DNA from: Oligoflexia bacterium
GTDB lineage: Bacteria > Bdellovibrionota > UBA1018 > CAIMNF01
Direction: 5' to 3'
NCBI GenBank assembly: GCA_903858975.1
Contig: CAIOKW010000295.1
Location: 1 to 5,378, forward strand
DNA: 5,378 nt
Shown: piece by piece, positions 1 through 5,378 of the stretch
How the letters are laid out: each line of letters starts with the position of its first letter
Numbering within the stretch: position 1 is the first letter of the stretch
Made by a program: the position numbers and the translations under genes
The notes under the pieces: generated by a model
The model's input: the letters and a program-made list of their open reading frames with translations, nothing else
Database searches by the model: none
What the model was told of the DNA's origin: nothing

Positions 1-1
1 C

Positions 2-346
2 AATTTTAAGATTAAGAGTGTGTCGACCCCTCAAATTGAGCAGGGAACCAAGATCCGATATCGCTTAAAGCTTCATGGCGTGCCGATGCGCTGGCTGACC
101 GATATCGCTGAATGGCAACCTCCTACCTTGTTTGTGGATAATCAGGTGAAGGGGCCCTATTCGCTGTGGTACCACGAGCACACGTTTGAAAGAGTGCCTG
201 GGGGGACCTTGCTTAAGGATTGGGTTCGGTACCAACTGCCGCTGGGGAAGGTGGGGCAGTGGTTTGGGCTATCCAAGGTGCGCTCGGACGTTTCCAAGAT
301 TTTCAAATATCGTAAGGAAATCATTCAAGAAAAGTTCGGTTCTTGA
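2..346 (+). CDS. SRPBCC (START-like) ligand-binding family protein, 5' end cut by window edge
   Basis: About 114 codons of a partial gene are visible. The reading frame is open to the left edge, and the residues before the first in-window GTG (position 20), NFKIKSV, fit the family pattern in which an 'RF(K/E)IL' strand precedes 'G..I.YRL.LHG'. The GTG is therefore probably internal and the true start lies upstream, outside the window. Family hallmarks seen: IRYRLKLHGVPMRW, then a W.PP.LFVDNQ..GPY.LW.HEHTF block, then GGTLLKDWVRYQLPLG, and a C-terminal helix ending in IFKYRKEIIQEKF. This is the helix-grip fold of COG4276-type SRPBCC proteins, usually around 150 residues, which are thought to bind small hydrophobic ligands in the cytoplasm. 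The actual ligand and role are unknown. The gene ends in TGA, 11 nt before the next plus-strand gene, so co-transcription is plausible. Family assignment is from remembered motifs, not a search. Confidence 0.85.
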   Translation, partial: NFKIKSVSTPQIEQGTKIRYRLKLHGVPMRWLTDIAEWQPPTLFVDNQVKGPYSLWYHEHTFERVPGGTLLKDWVRYQLPLGKVGQWFGLSKVRSDVSKIFKYRKEIIQEKFGS

Positions 347-357
347 CTTTTAAATAG

Positions 358-1014
358 ATGCAGTTTAAAAAGCCCATCATGAGTATCTTTTTACGCTCAG
401 TTTTGGCGATGTTCTGCTTGGTCCTGATTTCACCTGATCGAGTGATGGCGGGAGCAAGCCACTTGGGCACTCTGGATCTTGATCTGTCGATGGTAGATGC
501 AAAAGGGAAGTCAAAGAGCCTTGAAAGTGAGTCGGGAGATTTTCGTCTCGATTGGAAGGCGAAAAAATGTGAGCTCGTGATTAAGGGAGTTTACTTCTAC
601 TGTACCCTCGATCGCTCTCAAGATCTAAAAGATCAAAGTGCAAAGGTGTTAGTAAGAGAAATGCCAATCGCGCATTTTGATGCTCCCATGATGGATGCGA
701 TGATTACTCGTTTGGGTCTACAAAGTGATGATACCAAGGATCTGATTACTACAGTAGTGGCTGACACGGCCGCTACCCGTTCACAAGGGGGCGATGTTCC
801 ATTCTATACCTGTGGCACATGCATAAAAACAGAGCAAGGGCTTCCGATTTGGAATGTGTTTGACAGTTATGTAGAACGAAAGTTTGAGATCACTCATTCA
901 CGTCTATCAGACCGCAAGCTCGTATTCAGTTTAAAACTGAGAAAAATGAGTGCGGTTAAAAACGCGTTTAACATTATCGGCCGAGAAAATGCCGATAGTT
1001 ATATTAATCATTAA
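358..1014 (+). CDS. Exported protein of unknown function with CxxC motif
   Basis: This encodes a 218-residue protein that I do not recognise. The N-terminus looks like a Sec signal peptide: basic residues at 4-5 and R13, a hydrophobic stretch at about 14-24, and a possible signal peptidase I site near VMAGA (29-33). There is no clear lipobox; C20 sits inside the hydrophobic stretch without a typical LxGC context. The mature part is rich in charged residues and probable beta strands (for example FEITHSRL and KLVFSLKLRK) and has no further membrane segment. Four cysteines remain after cleavage: C71, C82, and C152/C155 in CGTC. They could form two disulfides in the periplasm or bind a metal. The start at 358 has no obvious Shine-Dalgarno, and M8 (ATG at 379) is an alternative that would still leave a signal peptide. 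The gene lies 11 nt after the SRPBCC gene and converges on dbpA. Function is not inferable from context. Confidence 0.8.
   Translation: MQFKKPIMSIFLRSVLAMFCLVLISPDRVMAGASHLGTLDLDLSMVDAKGKSKSLESESGDFRLDWKAKKCELVIKGVYFYCTLDRSQDLKDQSAKVLVREMPIAHFDAPMMDAMITRLGLQSDDTKDLITTVVADTAATRSQGGDVPFYTCGTCIKTEQGLPIWNVFDSYVERKFEITHSRLSDRKLVFSLKLRKMSAVKNAFNIIGRENADSYINH
955..999. terminator. Adjacent inverted repeats at the convergent gene junction, possible terminator
   Basis: Two neighbouring inverted repeats lie in the last 60 nt of the exported-protein gene. The first is GTTAAA (955-960) with TTTAAC (967-972), around the palindrome AAACGCGTTT (960-969). The second is TATCGGC (975-981) with GCCGATA (991-997), extendable to a 9-bp stem by a T-G and an A-T pair (973-999), with a 9-nt loop. 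Downstream on the plus strand is an AT-rich stretch without a real T run. On the minus strand a T5 lies within the first repeat. The hairpins are also coding sequence, and neither orientation has the textbook stem plus T tract, so a role in ending transcription of either convergent unit is a guess from position. Confidence 0.25.
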
Positions 1015-1031
1015 GGCGTTGATCGGGTTGA

Positions 1032-2495
1032 TTAGCGAGCGTATTCGACTCTGACTTTGCGGCCCTTGATTCTTCCATCCCGTAGGCTTTGGAGGGCTCT
1101 TTTTGCGACCCCTTTTGATACAGCGACAAAAGAGAAGAAGTCTTGAATCTCAATTTTTCCAATGTCTTTTGCTTCAAGCCCACCTGCTTCGCCAGTCAAA
1201 GCACCCAAAATGTCGCCAGGGCGCATTTTGTTTTTTCGGCCTACACTCAAATAGAGCGTTACCATTTTTGCTTCGAGTTTCAATTTTCGCGCAATTTCAG
1301 AGAGATCAGAATCAGAAAGGTCAATGCCTTCGATGCGCTCAATCGGGACATTCGTGAATTTCTCGATCGTTTCGAGTTTGATTTTTTGGTGCGGGAGATA
1401 CAGAGAAATGGCGACTCCCGATTTGCCGGCTCTCCCAGTCCGTCCGATACGGTGAACGTAGACATCTGATTTCTGTGGAAGCTCAAAGTTAATCACCGCA
1501 TCCATCGATTCCACGTCAATTCCTCGTGCTGCCACGTCGGTCGCTACAAGAACACGAATACTTTGATTTCTGAATTTAGCCATGATGCTGTCTCGTTCTG
1601 GCTGTTCGAGGTCTCCATGGAGGGCACCCGCACTCACACCAAAGTGAGTGAGTTCACGGCTCAGTTCAACAGCATCTGCTTTAAAGTTTACAAAAATCAT
1701 GCAGGCTTCAGGCGAGAGTTCGCCTAAGCAAAAGAGCAGCACCTTTAAGCGGTCGGTAAACTCATAGGTTTCTCCTTCAGAGGGGAGAACTTCGTAAGCC
1801 TGTTGAGTAATATTCGGAAGGGGCGCGTTTTCATCATTGATGGTGATGCGAATCGCATCTTTCTGATATTTCTGACTGAGGAAATCAATGCTCGGCGGAA
1901 AGGTTGCGGAGAAGAGCACGGTATGACGGTTATCGGGAAGGTCCCGCAGGATTTCTTCCATCTCATCTTGAAAGCCCATGTCGAGCATTCGATCTGCCTC
2001 GTCGAGGATCAGTGTCTTGATTCCTCGAAGATCGAGTGCGCGCTTTGATAGAAGATCAAGGACGCGTCCAGGGGTTCCGACTGCGATGTGTACGCCCTTA
2101 TCGAGCGCAAACATCTGCGGACCAAGGGGCTGTCCTCCGGTGAGTGGAAGGACTTGGAGTCCGATATGTTTCTTACCGAGTTTTCGAATTTCTCGGGCGA
2201 CTTGCATGCAGAGCTCTCGGGTGGGGCAAAGAATTAAAGTTTCAAGTTTGGGTGCCCGCTGGAAATCAGAGTTCTCGCGATCGAGTTTTTCGAGCACAGG
2301 AATCGTGAATGCTGCAGTTTTGCCGCTTCCGGTTTTTGATTGCCCAATGAGATCTCTGCCCTCGAGTAAATACGGGAGGCTTTGTTCCTGAATCGGGGTC
2401 ATCGTTTGATAGCCCAAATCCTTGATTACTTCTTTTAATTTTGCTGAGAGAGACAGGGATTCAAATGATTTCATGTGCGCCGTGGAGTGTGCCAT
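1032..2495 (-). CDS. dbpA: ATP-dependent RNA helicase DbpA (DEAD-box, 23S rRNA)
   Basis: The product is 487 residues, slightly longer than E. coli DbpA (about 457). All DEAD-box motifs are intact: Q motif GYQTMTPIQ (28-36), Walker A SKTGSGKT (53-60, K59), PTREL (91-95), GG (120-121), TPGR (141-144), DEAD (165-168), SAT (196-198), motif IV IFVN (267-270), LHGDLEQ (292-298), VATDVAARGID (317-327) and HRIGRTGR (348-355). The C-terminal part (about 411-485) matches the DbpA RNA-binding domain, an RRM-like fold, with MRPGDILGALTGEAG and DIGKIEI followed by GRIKGRKVRV. This domain is what separates DbpA from RhlE/SrmB-type helicases. In E. coli it recognises hairpin 92 of 23S rRNA, and the enzyme remodels late 50S assembly intermediates in the cytoplasm using ATP. 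M1 is preferred over M8 because a weak AAGG (2500-2503) lies 4 nt upstream of it, while M8 has no such site. The gene starts 19 nt after the secG stop, so it is probably the last gene of the gap operon. Confidence 0.96.
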   Translation of the reverse strand: MAHSTAHMKSFESLSLSAKLKEVIKDLGYQTMTPIQEQSLPYLLEGRDLIGQSKTGSGKTAAFTIPVLEKLDRENSDFQRAPKLETLILCPTRELCMQVAREIRKLGKKHIGLQVLPLTGGQPLGPQMFALDKGVHIAVGTPGRVLDLLSKRALDLRGIKTLILDEADRMLDMGFQDEMEEILRDLPDNRHTVLFSATFPPSIDFLSQKYQKDAIRITINDENAPLPNITQQAYEVLPSEGETYEFTDRLKVLLFCLGELSPEACMIFVNFKADAVELSRELTHFGVSAGALHGDLEQPERDSIMAKFRNQSIRVLVATDVAARGIDVESMDAVINFELPQKSDVYVHRIGRTGRAGKSGVAISLYLPHQKIKLETIEKFTNVPIERIEGIDLSDSDLSEIARKLKLEAKMVTLYLSVGRKNKMRPGDILGALTGEAGGLEAKDIGKIEIQDFFSFVAVSKGVAKRALQSLRDGRIKGRKVRVEYAR

Positions 2496-2514
2496 GAAAC
2501 CTTGAGATTAAGAA

Positions 2515-2856
2515 CTACTTCTTTTGTTCAGCAGCAGCGGGAGTTGTGGTGCTTGGAGCAGTCGTAACCGGAGTTACTGGAGCGCTTGCAGGCGTAGTTG
2601 GAGTGTAGCCTTCAAAAACTGATTTCTTGGTCTTGCCAGGAAGAATCGTCAATACGAGTGAAGTCAGCATGAAAACAGCAGCGAGTCCGTAGGTTAACTT
2701 TTGGAAAAAGTTTTGTCCGCCAGAGCTTCCGAATACGGTTTGGCTTGATCCCCCGAAAGAAGCGCTGATTTCAGCACCTTTTCCCGATTGCAGAAGCACT
2801 GCGATCACCAGAAGAACCACTGTAGAGATATGAACCACCGTAATAAATGTCATCAT
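2515..2856 (-). CDS. secG: Protein-export membrane protein SecG
   Basis: This 113-residue inner-membrane protein is the small accessory subunit of the SecYEG translocon, which helps SecA-driven export. The family layout is complete: a first membrane helix (about 3-22), the conserved cytosolic loop LLQSGKGAEISASFGG (21-36) with SSQTVFGSSGGQNFF following, and a second helix (about 54-72). After that comes a tail (about 84-113) of mostly Pro, Thr, Ala, Ser and Val ending in EQKK. Such tails are variable and low in complexity in the family. Two ATGs stand in tandem (2854-2856 and 2851-2853), and either could be used. A partial Shine-Dalgarno, GTGAG (2865-2869 on the minus strand), lies 8 nt before the first. 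The gene follows tpiA after 53 nt and precedes dbpA by 19 nt. secG after glycolytic genes is a widespread arrangement. It ends in TAG. Confidence 0.96.
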   Translation of the reverse strand: MMTFITVVHISTVVLLVIAVLLQSGKGAEISASFGGSSQTVFGSSGGQNFFQKLTYGLAAVFMLTSLVLTILPGKTKKSVFEGYTPTTPASAPVTPVTTAPSTTTPAAAEQKK

Positions 2857-2867
2857 AGATAGGACTC

Positions 2868-2895
2868 ACTATATCAAAAAAAAGCGGAATGAAAA
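2868..2895 (-). promoter_or_regulatory. Weak candidate promoter before secG
   Basis: In the 53-nt tpiA-secG gap, the minus strand reads TATAGT (2868-2873, 5 of 6 matches to the sigma70 -10 box) with TTTTCA (2890-2895, 4 of 6 to the -35 box) 16 nt upstream. A T8 run (2876-2883) lies in the spacer. Initiation 6-8 nt after the -10 box would leave a leader of only about 4-6 nt before the secG ATG, which is unusually short. It could supply extra secG-dbpA transcript independent of the glycolytic genes, or be a chance match in AT-rich DNA. No good hairpin precedes the T8, so it does not look like a terminator for tpiA. Confidence 0.25.
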
Positions 2896-2909
2896 CGGGA
2901 ATTAAGGCT

Positions 2910-3674
2910 TTAAATGAGATTCCATAGGGCCATCCAGGACTCAGGCTTCAAGCTGGCGCCTCCCACTAAGCCCCCATCAATGTTCGGGCAGGCTAAGAGG
3001 TCTTTGAAATTTGCAGGGGTGACGCTTCCGCCGTAGAGGAGCCGCACGGTGTCAGCTTTTGGCGCGCCAATCGAATTCACCAAGAGGGACCGAATATAAG
3101 CGTGGGTTTCCTCCGCTTGTTCGGGGGTAGCCACTAAGCCGGTCCCAATGGCCCAAACTGGCTCATAGGCAATATGGAGCTTCAGGCCAAGGGCGCTTTT
3201 GCAGATCTCATCCGACAGGATTAACTTTAACTGAGTTTCCATTACAAGGTTTGTGGTCCCTGATTTTCGCTCTTCCAGGGTTTCTCCCACACACAAAAGG
3301 ACTTCAAACCCTTGGTTGAGAGCACTGATGGTTTTCTTCAGCACGGTCTCGTCCGTTTCCGCGAAATATTGGCGACGCTCGGAATGTCCGATGAGAACTT
3401 GGGTGATCCCGATTTCTTGGAGCATGGGACCCGAAACTTCTCCGGTGAAGGCTCCAGTTTTCTCAAAATGGAGGTTTTGGGCACCGATCTGAATGGGAAG
3501 TTTCTTCTGCTCTACCGTATTGAGAGAAGCTGAGAGGCTCAAGAAGGGAGGATAGATCCGCATCTGAGCATTGGCTTTTGGTGCAATCTCGATTGCAGAA
3601 AAATAGCCTTCGGCGGCGCTCGGGCCGTGATTCATTTTCCAATTTCCGGCAAGTAGGATGCTTTTTTGTCTCAT
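2910..3674 (-). CDS. tpiA: Triose-phosphate isomerase
   Basis: The product is 254 residues, normal length for the family. This cytosolic TIM-barrel enzyme interconverts dihydroxyacetone phosphate and glyceraldehyde 3-phosphate in glycolysis and gluconeogenesis. The catalytic set is complete: N11 and K13 in GNWKMN (10-15), the electrophile H97 in IGHSERR (95-101), and the base E171 in AYEPVWAIGTG (169-179). The last motif leads into the flexible loop 6 that closes over the substrate. The phosphate-binding parts YGGSV (214-218) and GGLVGGASL (234-242) are also present. The start is supported by a GAGG Shine-Dalgarno (3680-3683) 5 nt upstream of the ATG. It lies 15 nt after the pgk stop, so the two are almost certainly co-transcribed, and its product feeds GAPDH from the same operon. 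Ends in TAA. Confidence 0.97.
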   Translation of the reverse strand: MRQKSILLAGNWKMNHGPSAAEGYFSAIEIAPKANAQMRIYPPFLSLSASLNTVEQKKLPIQIGAQNLHFEKTGAFTGEVSGPMLQEIGITQVLIGHSERRQYFAETDETVLKKTISALNQGFEVLLCVGETLEERKSGTTNLVMETQLKLILSDEICKSALGLKLHIAYEPVWAIGTGLVATPEQAEETHAYIRSLLVNSIGAPKADTVRLLYGGSVTPANFKDLLACPNIDGGLVGGASLKPESWMALWNLI

Positions 3675-3679
3675 GCTGG

Positions 3680-3684
3680 CCTCA
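3680..3684 (-). promoter_or_regulatory. Ribosome binding site of tpiA
   Basis: TGAGG on the minus strand lies 5 nt before the tpiA ATG, inside the 15-nt pgk-tpiA gap. It is the clearest Shine-Dalgarno in the window and fixes the tpiA start, which also matches the usual N-terminus just before the GNWKMN motif. Confidence 0.7.
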
Positions 3685-3689
3685 AAAAG

Positions 3690-4856
3690 TTAGACTAAGT
3701 CTGGAGAGCTTGGGCGATAAGGCGCTTTTAGGATCTCGATGCCCGGTAAACTTCCAGTCTCGAGATACTCAAGAGCCGCTCCACCCCCAGTGGAGAGGTG
3801 GTCGAATTTCGCTGCAACCCCCGCCTGAGTGATTGCAGACACGGTATCACCGCCGCCCACAACTTTGATGCACGCTTGATTTGAAAGCGCTTCTGCCACT
3901 GCATTCGTGCCTGTTGCATATTCAGGTTTCTCGAACCAACCAAGTGGACCATTCCAGAAAACAGTTTTAGCAGAAGACAAAAACTCAATGTAGGCTTGGG
4001 TGGTTTTCGGTCCGATGTCGAACCCTTGGTTCGTATCGGTCGGAAGCATGAAAGGAATTTTACGCTTTTCTGCTTCAGCAAAAAGGAGCTTAGCAGCTTC
4101 CACATCTTCGGGGGCTGGCTGTTTCCATTCAGAAGGAATCACCTCTCCACGTGCCTTCATGAAGGCATACGCCATGGCTCCGCCAATCACCACTCCGTTC
4201 ACCGAACGAAGGAGTGAGAAAATACTCTTAATCTTATCACTGACTTTTGCTCCACCTAGAATGAGGTAGAAAGGTTGTGCAGGGTTTTTCATGATCCCAT
4301 CGAAGTATTTGAGCTCTTTTTCGATTAAAAAGCCCATGCCTCGATCCGGAAGAATCGAGGGAAGTCGGTGAGTGGAGGCGTGCTCACGGTGAGCCGTGCC
4401 GAAAGCATCTGTGACATAGACGTCGCAGAGTCTTGCAAGTTGTTGGGCAAAACCAAGATCGTTCTCTTCTTCTTCTTTGTGGAAGCGAAGGTTCTCTAGG
4501 ACCATGATGTCTCCGTTTTGGAGTCCAGCAACCTTAAGTTCAATTCCTTCGCCGACGCAATCATCCATGAGTGTTACTTCAGAGCCGATCAGTTCTGCGA
4601 GGCGATCAGCTGCAGGCAATAGTGAGAATTCCTCATTTCGCTTTCCTTTAGGGCGTCCCAAGTGAGAGGCGATAATGATTCGAGCTCCTTGTTCGCGAGC
4701 GTATTGAACGGTGGGAATCGCTTCGCGAATTCGAGTATCGTCCAGTACGTGGCGGTTCCCTTCGGCATCTGGAGCGCTCAAAGGTACATTGAGGTCAAGA
4801 CGAAGAAAGAGGCGTTTTCCGCGAATGGGCAATTCTCGAATGGATTTAAGTTTCAT
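3690..4856 (-). CDS. pgk: Phosphoglycerate kinase
   Basis: The product is 388 residues, slightly short of the usual 390-420. This cytosolic enzyme transfers phosphate between 1,3-bisphosphoglycerate and ADP. The N-domain substrate site is intact: RLDLNVPL (19-26, with D21 and N23), DDTRI (39-43, R42), SHLGRP (64-69), LENLRF (120-125) and DAFGTAHREHAS (150-161). The C-domain nucleotide site is present: GGAKVSDKI (201-209), FWNGPLGWFE (300-309, N302 and E309), GGGDTVSAI (334-342, D337) and STGGGAALE (355-363). Odd point: between the strand LPTD (271-274) and GFDIGPKT (278-285) only three residues remain. Other bacterial PGKs have a stretch of roughly 25-30 residues there, giving a loop near the adenine pocket. 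The region before DDTRI is a few residues longer than usual. The start follows the gap stop by 5 nt, with AAGGAA (4867-4872) about 10 nt upstream inside the end of gap. Confidence 0.97.
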   Translation of the reverse strand: MKLKSIRELPIRGKRLFLRLDLNVPLSAPDAEGNRHVLDDTRIREAIPTVQYAREQGARIIIASHLGRPKGKRNEEFSLLPAADRLAELIGSEVTLMDDCVGEGIELKVAGLQNGDIMVLENLRFHKEEEENDLGFAQQLARLCDVYVTDAFGTAHREHASTHRLPSILPDRGMGFLIEKELKYFDGIMKNPAQPFYLILGGAKVSDKIKSIFSLLRSVNGVVIGGAMAYAFMKARGEVIPSEWKQPAPEDVEAAKLLFAEAEKRKIPFMLPTDTNQGFDIGPKTTQAYIEFLSSAKTVFWNGPLGWFEKPEYATGTNAVAEALSNQACIKVVGGGDTVSAITQAGVAAKFDHLSTGGGAALEYLETGSLPGIEILKAPYRPSSPDLV

Positions 4857-4861
4857 GAGTA

Positions 4862-5377
4862 TTAGATTCCTTTTGAAGCGAGATATTCAGTCACATCGAG
4901 CATTCGGTTTGAGAAACCAGACTCGTTGTCATACCAGGTGATGATTTTTACCAGCGTTCCTTCCATCACCATCGTGAGCTCGGAATCAATAATAGAGCTC
5001 CGAACGTCACCATTGTAATCACATGAAACGAGGGGTTCTTCAGAAAATCCAAGGACACCCTTCATGGTCGTGAGAGACGCTTGCTTCAGAGCTGCATTGA
5101 CTTCGTCTCGGGTAGTGGGTTTGTTCACAATTGCGGTGAAATCAACCACAGAAACGTTAGGAGTTGGAACACGGATGGAGAGCCCATCCAGTTTCCCTTT
5201 CAAGTGAGGAAGGACCAGCCCTACTGCTTTTGCAGCACCGGTTGACGTCGGGATCATGGAGATTGCGGCAGCGCGAGCGCGGCGCAAATCTTTGTGTGGA
5301 AGATCGAGGATGCGTTGATCATTGGTATAGCTGTGAACCGTCATCATGGTTCCTTTAACAATCCCAAAGTGGTCATC
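4862..5377 (-). CDS. gap: Glyceraldehyde-3-phosphate dehydrogenase, C-terminal half (5' end beyond window)
   Basis: 171 residues of the C-terminal half are visible. The frame stays open to the right edge, and the residues before the first in-window ATG (DDHFGIVKGT) continue the family pattern, so that ATG at 5345-5347 is internal. The enzyme oxidatively phosphorylates glyceraldehyde 3-phosphate to 1,3-bisphosphoglycerate with NAD(P) in the cytosol. Seen here: the catalytic histidine in MTVHSYTNDQR (His codon 5333-5335), the phosphate-binding stretch STGAAKAVG, the IRVPTPNVSVVDF signature strand, and the C-terminal WYDNESGFSNRM, which carries Phe where a Tyr is more usual. The active-site cysteine and the Rossmann NAD-binding domain would be encoded outside the window, so cofactor preference cannot be judged. 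It is the most upstream visible gene of the gap-pgk-tpiA-secG-dbpA unit, and the promoter must lie off the right edge. Stop TAA is 5 nt before pgk. Confidence 0.96.
   Translation of the reverse strand, partial: DDHFGIVKGTMMTVHSYTNDQRILDLPHKDLRRARAAAISMIPTSTGAAKAVGLVLPHLKGKLDGLSIRVPTPNVSVVDFTAIVNKPTTRDEVNAALKQASLTTMKGVLGFSEEPLVSCDYNGDVRSSIIDSELTMVMEGTLVKIITWYDNESGFSNRMLDVTEYLASKGI
4867..4872 (-). promoter_or_regulatory. Ribosome binding site of pgk, inside the end of gap
   Basis: AAGGAA on the minus strand lies 10 nt before the pgk ATG and within the last codons of gap. The spacing is slightly long. Its location inside the upstream gene suggests that translation of gap and pgk is coupled. Confidence 0.5.
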
Positions 5378-5378
5378 G

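Noticed and set aside
343..369. TTGACT (343-348) and TTTAAA (364-369) as a promoter for the exported-protein gene
   Set aside because: The spacer is only 15 nt, the -10 box is poor, and transcription would begin after the chosen ATG. The TTGACT overlaps the stop of the upstream gene and is probably chance.
1978..2391. 137-codon open frame on the plus strand opposite dbpA
   Set aside because: It is antisense to the motif-bearing core of the helicase, has a Ser/Arg-rich composition typical of shadow frames, and resembles nothing known.
2876..2911. T8 on the minus strand as an intrinsic terminator after tpiA
   Set aside because: Only a 5-bp stem (AAAGC with GCTTT) around a 21-nt loop can be drawn before it, too weak for a Rho-independent terminator.
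3728..4105. 125-codon open frame on the minus strand overlapping pgk
   Set aside because: It is out of frame with the intact pgk motifs, and its sequence looks like a frame-shifted shadow.
365..4337. 13-nt direct repeat TTAAAAAGCCCAT at 365-377 and 4325-4337
   Set aside because: Both copies lie within unrelated coding sequence, one of them antisense to pgk. A single 13-nt match in 5.4 kb is not far from chance expectation, and nothing flanks it.
1..5378. Mobile element, CRISPR array, defence system, tRNA or rRNA
   Set aside because: No repeat arrays, transposase or integrase motifs, terminal inverted repeats or structured RNA genes were seen. Nearly all bases are accounted for by the seven genes.

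Overview
The window is a piece of ordinary bacterial chromosome, densely coding and of moderate GC. No phage, insertion-sequence, CRISPR, rRNA or tRNA signal was seen. The core proteins (a SecG with the motif LLQSGKGAEISASFGG, a DbpA-type helicase, an SRPBCC protein of the COG4276 kind) suggest a Gram-negative of the proteobacterial or former-deltaproteobacterial sort, perhaps Bdellovibrionota. That placement is an impression from protein style and gene order and was not tested.

Left part, plus strand (2-1014): the 3' part of an SRPBCC (START-like) ligand-binding protein gene whose real start lies off the left edge, followed 11 nt later by a gene for an exported protein of unknown function with four cysteines in its mature part, two of them in a CxxC. 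The two may be co-transcribed.

Right part, minus strand, transcribed from right to left (5377-1032): gap (only the C-terminal half is in the window), pgk, tpiA, secG and dbpA. Intergenic distances are 5, 15, 53 and 19 nt. The first three encode consecutive or adjoining steps of lower glycolysis/gluconeogenesis: triose-phosphate isomerase feeds GAPDH, and GAPDH feeds phosphoglycerate kinase. secG (a subunit of the protein-export channel) after tpiA is a common arrangement in bacteria. dbpA (23S rRNA helicase, large-subunit assembly) directly after secG extends the cluster with a third cellular function. The 53-nt tpiA-secG gap is the only place inside the cluster with room for an internal promoter, and a weak candidate lies there.

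The two gene groups converge at 1014/1032 with only 17 nt between stop codons. Two adjacent inverted repeats lie in the last 60 nt of the exported-protein gene and could act in termination. No gene-free stretch exceeds about 55 nt. I see no undescribed system. The points most worth checking are a strongly shortened loop in the C-terminal domain of phosphoglycerate kinase and the unrecognised exported CxxC protein.
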